Part shown: piece by piece, positions 1 through 7,664 of the stretch | How positions within the stretch are numbered: position 1 is the stretch's first letter | Layout: the number at the start of each line of letters is the position of its first letter | Origin: Anaerolineales bacterium UBA3001 | GTDB taxonomy: Bacteria > Chloroflexota > Anaerolineae > Anaerolineales > UBA11657 | NCBI GenBank assembly: GCA_002346435.1 | Contig: DDZT01000031.1 | Span: 1-15,358 of the forward strand | Reading direction: 5' to 3' | DNA: 15,358 bases | Made by a program: the position numbers and the translations under genes | Notes under the pieces: generated by a model | Told to the model about the DNA's origin: nothing | Database searches by the model: none | What the model saw: the letters and a program-made list of their open reading frames with translations, nothing else

Positions 1-1
1 T

Positions 2-484
2 CCAATCTATTCTGCTATCTATCCCGAGCTTGCAAATTTATATCATGAGCGCGGACATGAGTACATTCCCAAATTTGTTGGAAGCATAACACGTTGGATG
101 GTATTGGCAATGTTTATTTCCATAACTCTACTTATTTCCATTTCTGGCACTCTGGTGCCACTGATATTTGGACAGGAGTATATACCGGCCTTGCCTATTT
201 TTTATGTCATTATGTTCATGCACATATGGCTAGTATTAATATGGGCTCCAGGACTAATGCTCACTTTAGGAAAAGCCCGTCAACTTATGTCAATTAACCT
301 TACTAGTGCTGCGATAATGATACTATCGCTATTTGTCCTTACACCTAATTGGGGTACAACCGGTGCTGCTATAGCACTAGTAACAAATTATTGGGTATGG
401 AGTGGTCTAATTCTATGGTACATTTCTAGAATGCCTGATTTCAGTCTGTGGCCTGGGAGAACACAATCGAAACACAACATCTAA
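2..484 (+). CDS. Polysaccharide flippase (Wzx/MATE-like), C-terminal part
   Basis: The frame is open from base 2, so the gene begins upstream of the window; 160 residues and the stop are visible. The fragment begins PIYSAIYPELANLYHERGHE, the 'P.y...pelA.ly..g' loop seen in polysaccharide-export flippases. It continues with a hydrophobic helix, then 'GTLVPLIFGQEYIPALPIF', which matches the family's 'lFG.ey..a...l' signature after a membrane segment. Three more hydrophobic stretches follow, around residues 68-90, 104-117 and 125-146. Proteins of this family move undecaprenyl- or polyprenyl-linked glycan units across the cytoplasmic membrane. It leads the polysaccharide operon, and its last 37 bases overlap the next gene. 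The family call is good; the specific substrate is unknown. An in-frame ATG at 98 is internal, because homology continues upstream of it. Confidence 0.85.
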   Translation, partial: PIYSAIYPELANLYHERGHEYIPKFVGSITRWMVLAMFISITLLISISGTLVPLIFGQEYIPALPIFYVIMFMHIWLVLIWAPGLMLTLGKARQLMSINLTSAAIMILSLFVLTPNWGTTGAAIALVTNYWVWSGLILWYISRMPDFSLWPGRTQSKHNI

Positions 485-1617
485 GACTTTTATACGTTAC
501 AAGTCACCCTTTTCCAGCAACTAAGGCCAGTAGCGTGCAAGTAATGCAAATGTGTGCAGCCTTCGCATCTACAGGAGCTGAGGTAAAGTTAGTGACTCAA
601 AAGCCAGATAATGGAATTATGTCAGCTACTGATCTTCAGCAATACTATAATGTACGTCCTAATTTTAAGATAGAGCAATTGCCTCGCAGCAATGGTCCTC
701 GCTCTACTGATATGTTTCAGGTGAAGGCAATATTAAATAAGCGTGGGAAAAACCAACTATGCTATACACGCGGACGCGATGTTACAGCTGCCATACTTGG
801 ACTAGTACTAGGAATGCATAGCGTAATAGAAATTCATGGCAAACCAGTATCACTTAGAGAGCAAATAATGCTCAGATTCATTCAGCTTCATCCAAGAGGA
901 ATGCTTGTAGCAATAACTAGCACATTAAAAAACATTTATACAAATCAACTTGGATTCGGGCAGGACAAATGGATTGTGGCTCCTGGTGGAGTAGATGCAA
1001 CAAGATTCAAACCTGACACATCAGTACAAGAAGTGCGCAGACAACTGAACATGGAGCCTGGTATCTGGCTAGTGTATATAGGGGGATTATATGAAGGGCG
1101 AGGCTTAGATATCTTGTTTGAATCTGTTGCCGAATTAGACGTTAAAGTAATGATTGTAGGCGGACGTAATAGTGAAGAAGTACATAAGTGGACACATAAA
1201 GCAAGAGCTCTAGGCGCAAACAATGTACATTTTGCAGGTTATCAAGCTCCTGAACAAGTACCATTATACTTAACAGCATCTGATATGCTCATTATGACTT
1301 ATGACAAACACGTTTATACTCCTAGTGGTGAAGAAACATCTAGTTGGGCATCTCCAATGAAAATGTTCGAGTATATGGCTGCCTCTCGACCAATTATAGC
1401 CAGCGATATACCTATGCTAAACAATACCTTAATCGATAAGCACAATGCTCTGTTAGTCACTCCAGAAGATAGTACATCTCTAAGAACTGCTATTACAACA
1501 CTTATCAATAATCCGGCACTAGGCCATCACATTGCAACCAATGCTAGTAATGATGTTGTCAAACACACCTGGATTAACCGTGCCCAGCATATAATTAACC
1601 AACTGGAGATTAGATGA
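448..1617 (+). CDS. Glycosyltransferase family 4 (GT-B fold), polysaccharide assembly
   Basis: This 389-residue protein has the two Rossmann-like halves of GT4 retaining glycosyltransferases. The N-terminal acceptor domain opens with 'LRLLYVTSHPFPATKASS'. The C-terminal donor domain shows APGGVD (about 178-183), 'YIGGLYEGRGLDILFESV' (210-227), the loop 'VHFAGYQ' and 'SPMKMFEYMAASRPIIASD' (302-320). E308 lies where the conserved second Glu of the family's E-x7-E motif sits; the first Glu position appears to be Trp. The enzyme would transfer a sugar from a nucleotide sugar to a growing lipid-linked glycan on the cytoplasmic side. The start is GTG at 448: an in-frame stop at 436 excludes anything earlier and no later start is close. 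No clear Shine-Dalgarno is present, so translational coupling to the flippase is likely. Sugar and acceptor specificity cannot be read from the sequence. Confidence 0.88.
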   Translation: MAWENTIETQHLRLLYVTSHPFPATKASSVQVMQMCAAFASTGAEVKLVTQKPDNGIMSATDLQQYYNVRPNFKIEQLPRSNGPRSTDMFQVKAILNKRGKNQLCYTRGRDVTAAILGLVLGMHSVIEIHGKPVSLREQIMLRFIQLHPRGMLVAITSTLKNIYTNQLGFGQDKWIVAPGGVDATRFKPDTSVQEVRRQLNMEPGIWLVYIGGLYEGRGLDILFESVAELDVKVMIVGGRNSEEVHKWTHKARALGANNVHFAGYQAPEQVPLYLTASDMLIMTYDKHVYTPSGEETSSWASPMKMFEYMAASRPIIASDIPMLNNTLIDKHNALLVTPEDSTSLRTAITTLINNPALGHHIATNASNDVVKHTWINRAQHIINQLEIR

Positions 1618-1621
1618 AATT

Positions 1622-2542
1622 ATGAAAATACTAGTTACTGGCGGATTAGGTGCTATAGGTTCCCAGCTCTGTCAAGAGCTACAACAGCGTGAGAACCAAG
1701 TGTGGGTATGTGATTTGCCGCACGCAGCTGTCCAAAACTACATACGTTGTGACATTGCTAACTATCAACAAATTGAACATGTTATCAATATAGTGAAACC
1801 AGATTTTGTATACCATCTTGCAGCAGAATTTGGCAGGATCAATGGTGAAGATCACTTTTATCAACTATGGCACTCCAATGCTATTGGCACTAAAAATATA
1901 CTGCGACTTCAAGAACAACATAAGTTTCGCATGTGCTTCACTAGTAGCTCAGAAGTCTACGGAGACTGGAAACACTTAATGACAGAAGATGTCCCAGAAC
2001 AACATCCCATAAAACAATTAAATGATTACGCCATTACGAAGTGGGTAAACGAAATGCAAATCATGAACTCAGCATCTCGCTTCAACACAGAAACGGTACG
2101 AGTGCGTTTATTCAACACTTATGGTCCAGGAGAATATTACTCTAAATACAGAAGTGTCATTTGCCAGTTCATCTATCGCGCACTACACAATCTTCCCTAC
2201 ACTGTATATCTTGATCACCATCGTACATCTTCATACATCGACGATACAGTACGGACATTGGCCAATATATGTAACCCTAAAACATTTAAGTCAGGAGAAG
2301 TGTATAACATTGCAGGAACCGAGTACCATGACATAAAAACCATATCTGACATGATACTCAATTACCTAAGCAAAGATGATAACAATGTACGGTATGAGAA
2401 ACAGGAAAAACACAACACAGGCGACAAGAAAGGTGACTTAACTAAAGCACAAAAAGATCTCAATCACGAACCTCAAGTCAAACTCTCTGAAGGGATTCCA
2501 ATTACCATTGAATGGCAGAGGAAAATTTATGGCATTCAATGA
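1622..2542 (+). CDS. NAD-dependent epimerase/dehydratase, extended SDR (nucleotide-sugar enzyme)
   Basis: This 306-residue extended SDR starts with a classic NAD-binding Rossmann motif, TGGLGAIG at residues 6-13. It has 'HLAAEFG' (65-71), an active-site strand TSSSEVYGD (107-115) and the catalytic pair Y136xxxK140 in YAITK. The late motif 'RLFNTYGPGEYYSKYRSV' is typical of nucleotide-sugar modifying SDRs. The Ser-Glu before VYG resembles UDP-glucuronate decarboxylases and 4-epimerases; RmlB-type 4,6-dehydratases carry Asp-Glu there. A decarboxylase or epimerase is therefore more likely than a dehydratase, but the substrate is unresolved. The gene begins 4 bases after the GT4 stop, with GGAG at 1605-1608 about 13 bases upstream of the ATG. 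It overlaps the following dehydrogenase by 14 bases, which points to one transcript. Confidence 0.85.
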   Translation: MKILVTGGLGAIGSQLCQELQQRENQVWVCDLPHAAVQNYIRCDIANYQQIEHVINIVKPDFVYHLAAEFGRINGEDHFYQLWHSNAIGTKNILRLQEQHKFRMCFTSSSEVYGDWKHLMTEDVPEQHPIKQLNDYAITKWVNEMQIMNSASRFNTETVRVRLFNTYGPGEYYSKYRSVICQFIYRALHNLPYTVYLDHHRTSSYIDDTVRTLANICNPKTFKSGEVYNIAGTEYHDIKTISDMILNYLSKDDNNVRYEKQEKHNTGDKKGDLTKAQKDLNHEPQVKLSEGIPITIEWQRKIYGIQ

Positions 2543-3746
2543 ATTGCAAACCAGTAACATAGTAGTAATTGGAACTGGTTATGTTGGACTTCCTGCAGCA
2601 TTAATGCTCGCCAAAGCTGGACACAAGGTGGTCGGTGTAGATATTGACGAAAACATTGTCCATGCTATCAATGAAGGTGTATTGTTAGTGAAAGGCGAAC
2701 AACTGCAAGAAATTATGGATGACCCAACTGTGCGTCAGAACTTGAAAGCACAATCCACACCATGCGAAGCTGACGTGTTCATCATTGCCGTACCTACACC
2801 GCTCGACAAAAAAAATAACGCTGCAAATCTCGAAATGGTTATTGAAGCTACAAATTCAATTGTTCCACACCTTTGTGAGGGCAATTTGATTATTTTAGAA
2901 TCAACAGTTCCTCCTTTAACTTGTCGCAATGTTATGACACCTATCATAGAAGCTTCAGGACTTACTGTAGGAAACAATATATATCTTGCACACTGTCCAG
3001 AGCGCATACTACCGGGCGATATTTTTTATGAAATTGTACATAATGATCGAATAATTGGAGCATCTGATTCTGTTAGTCAGGATTTGGCAGCTAGACTCTA
3101 CAATTCATTTGTAAAAGGAGAACTTCTAATTACTGACGACGTAACTGCAGAATTTGTAAAATTAATCGAAAATACATATAGAGATGTCAATATTGCTCTT
3201 GCTAATGAATTATCTTCCGTAGCACAATCCTTGCAAATTGACACAGGAACAGCCATAAATCTAGCCAATCGCCATCCTCGAGTAAACATACTGCAACCGG
3301 GCATAGGTGTAGGAGGTCACTGCATACCAATTGACCCATGGTTCATCAAGCAAGTTGATGAACAAAATTCACGTCTAATCAATACTGCCAGACTAATCAA
3401 TGATGAAATGCCCAGCAAAATAACAAATCAAATAAAAGTTGCCACACAAAACATTAATAATCCACACATCATTGCTGTAGGTGCAGCATACAAAGCAAAT
3501 ACAGCAGATACGCGCGAGAGCCCTGCTATTGAAATTGTTAGATTGTTGAGGTCAGAAGGTTACAAGGTGGACCATTTTGACCCGTTGGTTGAGGAAATGA
3601 ATTTTCCTACCAATATTATAGATGCTTGTACAAATGCAGACTGTCTTGTAATTTTAGTGGAGCATGGAAGTGTTGTAACATCACTAGATAAACACAAGCA
3701 AGATATATTGAATGCACTAACTACGCCGCTCATTCTGCGATTCTGA
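2529..3746 (+). CDS. wecC: UDP-N-acetyl-D-mannosamine dehydrogenase (WecC-type)
   Basis: Enzymes of this type oxidise UDP-ManNAc to UDP-ManNAc uronic acid, using NAD twice. The 405-residue protein has the UDP-glucose/GDP-mannose dehydrogenase layout. GTGYVG lies at 15-20 in the NAD domain, followed by 'AVPTP' (87-91) and 'ILESTVPP' (122-129). 'AHCPERILPGDI' (154-165) and 'NDRIIGA' come next. The central helix reads 'ENTYRDVNIALANELS' and is followed by 'NLANRHPRVNILQPGIGVGG', then HCIPIDPWF with the catalytic Cys265. The NRHPRVNILQPG stretch matches my recollection of E. coli WecC and separates it from plain UDP-glucose dehydrogenases. The C-terminal domain carries 'TRESPAIEIVRLL'. I chose ATG at 2529 over TTG at 2508 because AGAGGA (2517-2522) sits 6 bases before the ATG. 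No UDP-GlcNAc 2-epimerase (wecB) is visible nearby. Confidence 0.9.
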   Translation: MAFNELQTSNIVVIGTGYVGLPAALMLAKAGHKVVGVDIDENIVHAINEGVLLVKGEQLQEIMDDPTVRQNLKAQSTPCEADVFIIAVPTPLDKKNNAANLEMVIEATNSIVPHLCEGNLIILESTVPPLTCRNVMTPIIEASGLTVGNNIYLAHCPERILPGDIFYEIVHNDRIIGASDSVSQDLAARLYNSFVKGELLITDDVTAEFVKLIENTYRDVNIALANELSSVAQSLQIDTGTAINLANRHPRVNILQPGIGVGGHCIPIDPWFIKQVDEQNSRLINTARLINDEMPSKITNQIKVATQNINNPHIIAVGAAYKANTADTRESPAIEIVRLLRSEGYKVDHFDPLVEEMNFPTNIIDACTNADCLVILVEHGSVVTSLDKHKQDILNALTTPLILRF

Positions 3747-3749
3747 ACT

Positions 3750-5753
3750 TCATTCTAGTATTAATTTGTCAAGCAATAACCAATCATTTCCAGCAAAAAT
3801 ACCTCGGGTTATTTTCAATCGCTCCCCGGTGTAAAAATCATACATACCTACCCCAAGTTTGTATTCGCCAGAAGGTAATTCAGATATCGACAAACTATGA
3901 TTCAGAGAAACAGCTGTGTGATTTGCCCATTTATCAACAGATCTCATATTGCTATCAAGCATCAATTCATCGTGACCATATACTAATCCACCACTATTAT
4001 CCAGTACGTGTATAAACAAATGATAGGGTTCATATAGTCTCTGATCAATATGCAAATCCAGCGCATAATCGATGAAATCATAAATTTTCTGAGAAAAGCT
4101 ATTTATCTCATTGTTCACAATCCAGTGAGTACTAACGTTAACAGTTTCAAACTCATAAGTGATATCGTAACCATATAGTCTGAGACAATCAGCAAAACTA
4201 GAATCGCTTTGGAATTGCGGTTCTATTAGATCATTGTCTGTATGATAATATGCTTCAATTTCATTGCGATGGTTGTTAATATTGCTAGGCTCCTCATAGA
4301 CAAACGATCCCCAATGTAGAGGCCCTCTCACTATCGACAAGCATACACCCGCAAATACCACTACGACAACAGCAATTCTCCTAATCCAATATGTAGTCCC
4401 AAAAAAGTAAGCCAGTGCAGAGCCCGTATTGATTAACAACATGACGGTTCCCCACCTTCCTGGTGATACCCACTCAGTTAGCCAATGGCTCCACCCTAGA
4501 ACTAAATACAGATAAACACCCAAAACAAATATAGACACAGCACTAAACAGCCTACCTTGTGCATTTGTTTTTGTTCGCAACCACAAAATCTCAAAGTAGA
4601 GACCTGATGCAAGCAAGCTAGCAGGTAAGTAAATCATGTGATAGCGAGCTCCATCAACACCTTTAACAAGTTGAACACCAAGTTGCGCTACAATTGCCAC
4701 AGCAATATATGCGTACACATACAATCTTTTTCCACCGCGCACTATTCCTACACATGCAGTTAAAAAGCCCACACAAATTGGCACTGCCAAAAAACTCAGT
4801 GTTGGCCATATATCTCCATGTGAATAAACTAATAAAGCCCAGTACCATGGTCCAGTTGTAAAAGACTTGACTTGTTCACCATAACCTATAGTAAGTGCCA
4901 AAACGGGCTCCCACAAATGGTTAAAGTAGCCGAGATCCGATACTCGCACCTCATTAGTTCGAAAAAACCATTCTGCACCTATCCACCACAATATTAGTGG
5001 CATAAACATTACAAGGAATATGTGCCACTTACCTGATATGTTTTTACACAATTCAATTAAGGGATTGTTATTGTTTTTACGAAGCAAGTTCACAGCTGTT
5101 ACTAATGGCACCACAAATAAAATTGCAATGCCTTTGACTAAGAACACGGCCAAAGCCAACACTGTGCCGCCAGATATAATCCATAAATGCCTCAATCTCC
5201 ACTTGTTCCGCATCAACACGTATGATATCAAGAGAGTTGCTACGAACAGTACTGTCTCAGCATATTGCGATTTTGAAGACATATAAACATGTAAATCGTT
5301 TATGCTAAGTAATAATGCCATCAATCCAGGTATGGGATGAGGCAATATCTCAACAGCTACTCTATAAAAAACAGCAATGCCAAGTATTCCCCAAAATAAT
5401 GGCACTATTCTATATAGTTTTGTGTCGGTTCCCTTATACAAAATATCATCATGTCCAGGTGTTAGCTCCACAAGACTTGTTTGCATGAACCACCACAAAG
5501 GAGCTAGAAATTGCCCATTGCGAATAGGTACTCCAAACATCTTTGTGAACAGTCCAGTACCTAGATGACGGTCTGGACCAATACCTAACATATCTCGGGT
5601 ACCACTTTGCGTAATACGTGGCTCATCAGCTAAATATGGGTATTGAAACACTCCGTGAACCCTAATCCATGTGCCTAAGCCAAAAGCAGCAAATAAGCAC
5701 AAAATAGAAAGATATCTTATTTTAGAACCGTAAGTAGATATGAGTTTGACCAT
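3750..5753 (-). CDS. GT-C membrane glycosyltransferase (GT39/PMT-ArnT-like) with C-terminal soluble domain
   Basis: This is a roughly 667-residue polytopic membrane protein. After a first membrane helix (about 13-30) the first external loop carries 'YLADEPRITQSGTRDML', with the acidic pair D43-E44 typical of polyprenyl-phosphate-sugar dependent GT-C enzymes. About a dozen hydrophobic segments follow, with 'ARYHMIYLPASLLASG', the arginine-tyrosine motif common before a late helix in this family. From about residue 483 to the end the protein is soluble. It finishes with a predicted beta-rich domain containing 'LPSGEYKLGVGMYDFYTGERL', a tail I associate with Chloroflexota GT39 proteins. ATG at 5753 is preferred to TTG at 5804, which would add a hydrophilic 17-residue leader and has poor ribosome-site spacing. 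Only a weak AGG lies 12 bases before the ATG. The 3' end faces wecC with 3 bases between stops. The sugar and acceptor are unknown. Confidence 0.8.
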   Translation of the reverse strand: MVKLISTYGSKIRYLSILCLFAAFGLGTWIRVHGVFQYPYLADEPRITQSGTRDMLGIGPDRHLGTGLFTKMFGVPIRNGQFLAPLWWFMQTSLVELTPGHDDILYKGTDTKLYRIVPLFWGILGIAVFYRVAVEILPHPIPGLMALLLSINDLHVYMSSKSQYAETVLFVATLLISYVLMRNKWRLRHLWIISGGTVLALAVFLVKGIAILFVVPLVTAVNLLRKNNNNPLIELCKNISGKWHIFLVMFMPLILWWIGAEWFFRTNEVRVSDLGYFNHLWEPVLALTIGYGEQVKSFTTGPWYWALLVYSHGDIWPTLSFLAVPICVGFLTACVGIVRGGKRLYVYAYIAVAIVAQLGVQLVKGVDGARYHMIYLPASLLASGLYFEILWLRTKTNAQGRLFSAVSIFVLGVYLYLVLGWSHWLTEWVSPGRWGTVMLLINTGSALAYFFGTTYWIRRIAVVVVVFAGVCLSIVRGPLHWGSFVYEEPSNINNHRNEIEAYYHTDNDLIEPQFQSDSSFADCLRLYGYDITYEFETVNVSTHWIVNNEINSFSQKIYDFIDYALDLHIDQRLYEPYHLFIHVLDNSGGLVYGHDELMLDSNMRSVDKWANHTAVSLNHSLSISELPSGEYKLGVGMYDFYTGERLKITRGIFAGNDWLLLDKLILE

Positions 5754-5778
5754 AGTTAATAATCGCCTGCTAACATCT

Positions 5779-5787
5779 CTTATATCA
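5779..5787 (-). promoter_or_regulatory. Candidate extended -10 promoter for the leftward GT-C gene
   Basis: On the minus strand the sequence reads TGATATAAG, a TGn plus a 5/6 match to TATAAT. It would start transcription near 5772 and give a leader of about 18 bases before the ATG at 5753. There is no good -35; the best at 16-base spacing is TTTTGT. AT-rich spacers produce such matches by chance, so this is tentative. Confidence 0.35.
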
Positions 5788-5862
5788 CATATTGTACAAA
5801 ACAAAACCTACCCACTTGTGCAACAAAGCAGATAATCACTTCAGTATGATAAACTAGAATAT

Positions 5863-5871
5863 TGCTATAGT
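5863..5871 (+). promoter_or_regulatory. Candidate extended -10 promoter for the rightward GT-C pair
   Basis: The sequence TGCTATAGT has a TGn element followed by a 5/6 match to TATAAT. The implied start near 5878 would give a 12-base leader before the ATG at 5890. That leader has no Shine-Dalgarno sequence. No convincing -35 hexamer is present. It mirrors a similar element for the divergent gene in the same 136-base spacer (5754-5889), which contains no gene. Confidence 0.35.
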
Positions 5872-5889
5872 GATTTATACGCCTATTTT

Positions 5890-7656
5890 ATGCTGTCTTT
5901 TTTACTAGCCATCCCAACTGTACTGGTCGGTTTGTTTTTTCTTTGGCCAATATTAAGTCGGATACTCAGTCCTATATCAATAGGACGATCAGGGGTACTG
6001 GCTGCGACATTTGGGCTTAGCACTGGAACTTTATCTTTATACATGCTGATGCTTGGGCTATTACCAGGTGAACAGCTACAATCTAACTTAGTAATACCAG
6101 TACCCTGGATTGTTCTCATTACAGGGTTGATAATCACAAAAACCTCTATATTCCTGCCGAGGATCAAATTAAATACATTCACTTTCTGGCTTAGCATAAT
6201 ATGTGTATCTGGGTTTATCATCATATTCATCAATGCTTTTTTATATCCGTTTTATCGGTACGATGTTCTTGCACGATTCGCACCAAATGCACGCCTCTTA
6301 TTTGAAATCTCTGAAATACCCAACTCATTGACTGGTTATCCACTAGCAATACAAATGCTGTACTGCTTTGCTTTTATGTCCATTAACGCTGTAAATGATC
6401 ATTTGGCGGGTCTAGTGGTAGCAGGCTATTCAGGAGCTATGATCTTGACAACATTTGCTATTACGCGACTGATTTTCTCAAAGCGTGCTGGATGGGCTGC
6501 TGTAATACTTTTGCTTAGTTCTCATATGTTTGTGGATTGGTCAACTTCAGGATACGTGGATGTGCCAGTAGGTGTATATCATGGGTTATGTTTTCTTTTT
6601 GCTTACATTTGGATGCAAACTGGGGGACAACGTTGGGCCGTAATTGCAGGAATTATGGCAGGACTTGCGTTGTGGACTAAACAATCAGCGCTGGTGCTAT
6701 TACCAGCTTTGGGCATTGTACCTTTACTAAGAATACGAACAGGAAGTTCAACATTAACTGAAACAAGAAATAGCTTAAGTGCATTTGGATCAGTATTGCT
6801 TATAGCTGGCCCCTGGTATCTACGTAGTCTAATAATAGCTGGCCCCGATGCAGTAGTACCAGCTCCTGGCGCATATGATGCTCAATACATTAACAATTCC
6901 GTCTATCAGTTAGCTACGTTCATTAATTCAACTGAAGAATGGGGCATTTGGTTGGGGACATCCATTGTGCTTGGACTTATATTGTGTAGTATACATTTCT
7001 GGAAACCAGAGGTCGATAATGTGTCGCATAAGTCCATTGAAAGAATATCTCGCTCGTGGCTACTCGCAGCTTTTGTGATACCCTATCATATTATATGGTG
7101 GCAAAACTTTTCGTATGATACTCGTTACTTGCTAAGTTCAATGCCCATGTACACAGCTATAGCAGGTCATGGAGTAGACTGGGCATTAAACCGAATACCC
7201 TACACATTCAGTCGTCAAACCTTGATAACTATAGTGCTAGCAATTGCACTAGTCCTTTCTGGCTCAGTAGGTCGGCTAGGAGCTGTGTACAACTTAATAA
7301 TTCGACCTATGCAAACTGATGATGAAAAGCTGCAACGTTTGAGTGCAGAATCATGGACTTTAGTAAAGCATATCCGATCCACAATCCAACCTGGATCAAA
7401 AATATATGCCATAGATGGTGCACTAGCTTATTGGTTACACGATTATGAATTCAAACAAGGGTACCCTTTCGTCTTGTCCGATTTACTTGGGTATGAATAT
7501 CTAGTCACTTCACCAACAGCAGATTTAGTATATGAATTTTATGATACTACTAATAATGAGGTCGTTAGTAGCTTAGGTAATACAAACATTCTACCGTTGT
7601 TCTATCAACATACTGACAACATTGCAATCTATAAAATTGGCGAAATAAAACATTGA
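5890..7656 (+). CDS. GT-C-type membrane protein, paralogue A, with altered acidic motif
   Basis: This 588-residue, highly hydrophobic protein has roughly a dozen membrane segments and aligns along its length with the next gene. Shared landmarks are the loop after the third or fourth helix ('YPFYRYDVLARF', 119-130), 'STSGYVDVPVG', 'AGIMAGLALWTKQSALVLLP', 'GPWYLR' and 'SYDTRYLLSSMPMYTAIAG'. Both end in a C-terminal soluble segment finishing 'NIAIYKIGE'. These are features of GT39-like GT-C enzymes that use polyprenyl-phosphate sugars. In the first loop, where the neighbour has GDDE, this protein has R-Y-D125-V: only one acidic residue remains. It may therefore use a different geometry, have a different donor, or be inactive. 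ATG at 5890 has no Shine-Dalgarno sequence, and the nearby extended -10 would give a very short leader. The stop overlaps a possible TTG start of the next gene, so the two are probably cotranscribed. Confidence 0.72.
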   Translation: MLSFLLAIPTVLVGLFFLWPILSRILSPISIGRSGVLAATFGLSTGTLSLYMLMLGLLPGEQLQSNLVIPVPWIVLITGLIITKTSIFLPRIKLNTFTFWLSIICVSGFIIIFINAFLYPFYRYDVLARFAPNARLLFEISEIPNSLTGYPLAIQMLYCFAFMSINAVNDHLAGLVVAGYSGAMILTTFAITRLIFSKRAGWAAVILLLSSHMFVDWSTSGYVDVPVGVYHGLCFLFAYIWMQTGGQRWAVIAGIMAGLALWTKQSALVLLPALGIVPLLRIRTGSSTLTETRNSLSAFGSVLLIAGPWYLRSLIIAGPDAVVPAPGAYDAQYINNSVYQLATFINSTEEWGIWLGTSIVLGLILCSIHFWKPEVDNVSHKSIERISRSWLLAAFVIPYHIIWWQNFSYDTRYLLSSMPMYTAIAGHGVDWALNRIPYTFSRQTLITIVLAIALVLSGSVGRLGAVYNLIIRPMQTDDEKLQRLSAESWTLVKHIRSTIQPGSKIYAIDGALAYWLHDYEFKQGYPFVLSDLLGYEYLVTSPTADLVYEFYDTTNNEVVSSLGNTNILPLFYQHTDNIAIYKIGEIKH

Positions 7657-7664
7657 TTACAGTC

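Noticed and set aside
945..1223. 92-codon open frame on the - strand
   Set aside because: It is antisense to the conserved APGGVD and GRGL region of the first GT4 gene, with no independent support.
2508..2528. TTG start for the WecC-type gene
   Set aside because: The ATG at 2529 has a well-spaced AGAGGA ribosome site, and the extra 7 residues match nothing in the family.
5754..5804. TTG start extending the leftward GT-C gene by 17 residues
   Set aside because: The purine-rich stretch is only about 2 bases from the TTG, the added residues are hydrophilic and unlike the family N-terminus, and the extended -10 lies inside this stretch.
5883..6233. 116-codon open frame on the - strand
   Set aside because: It is antisense to the well-supported GT-C gene starting at 5890. 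It has no ribosome site and resembles no family.
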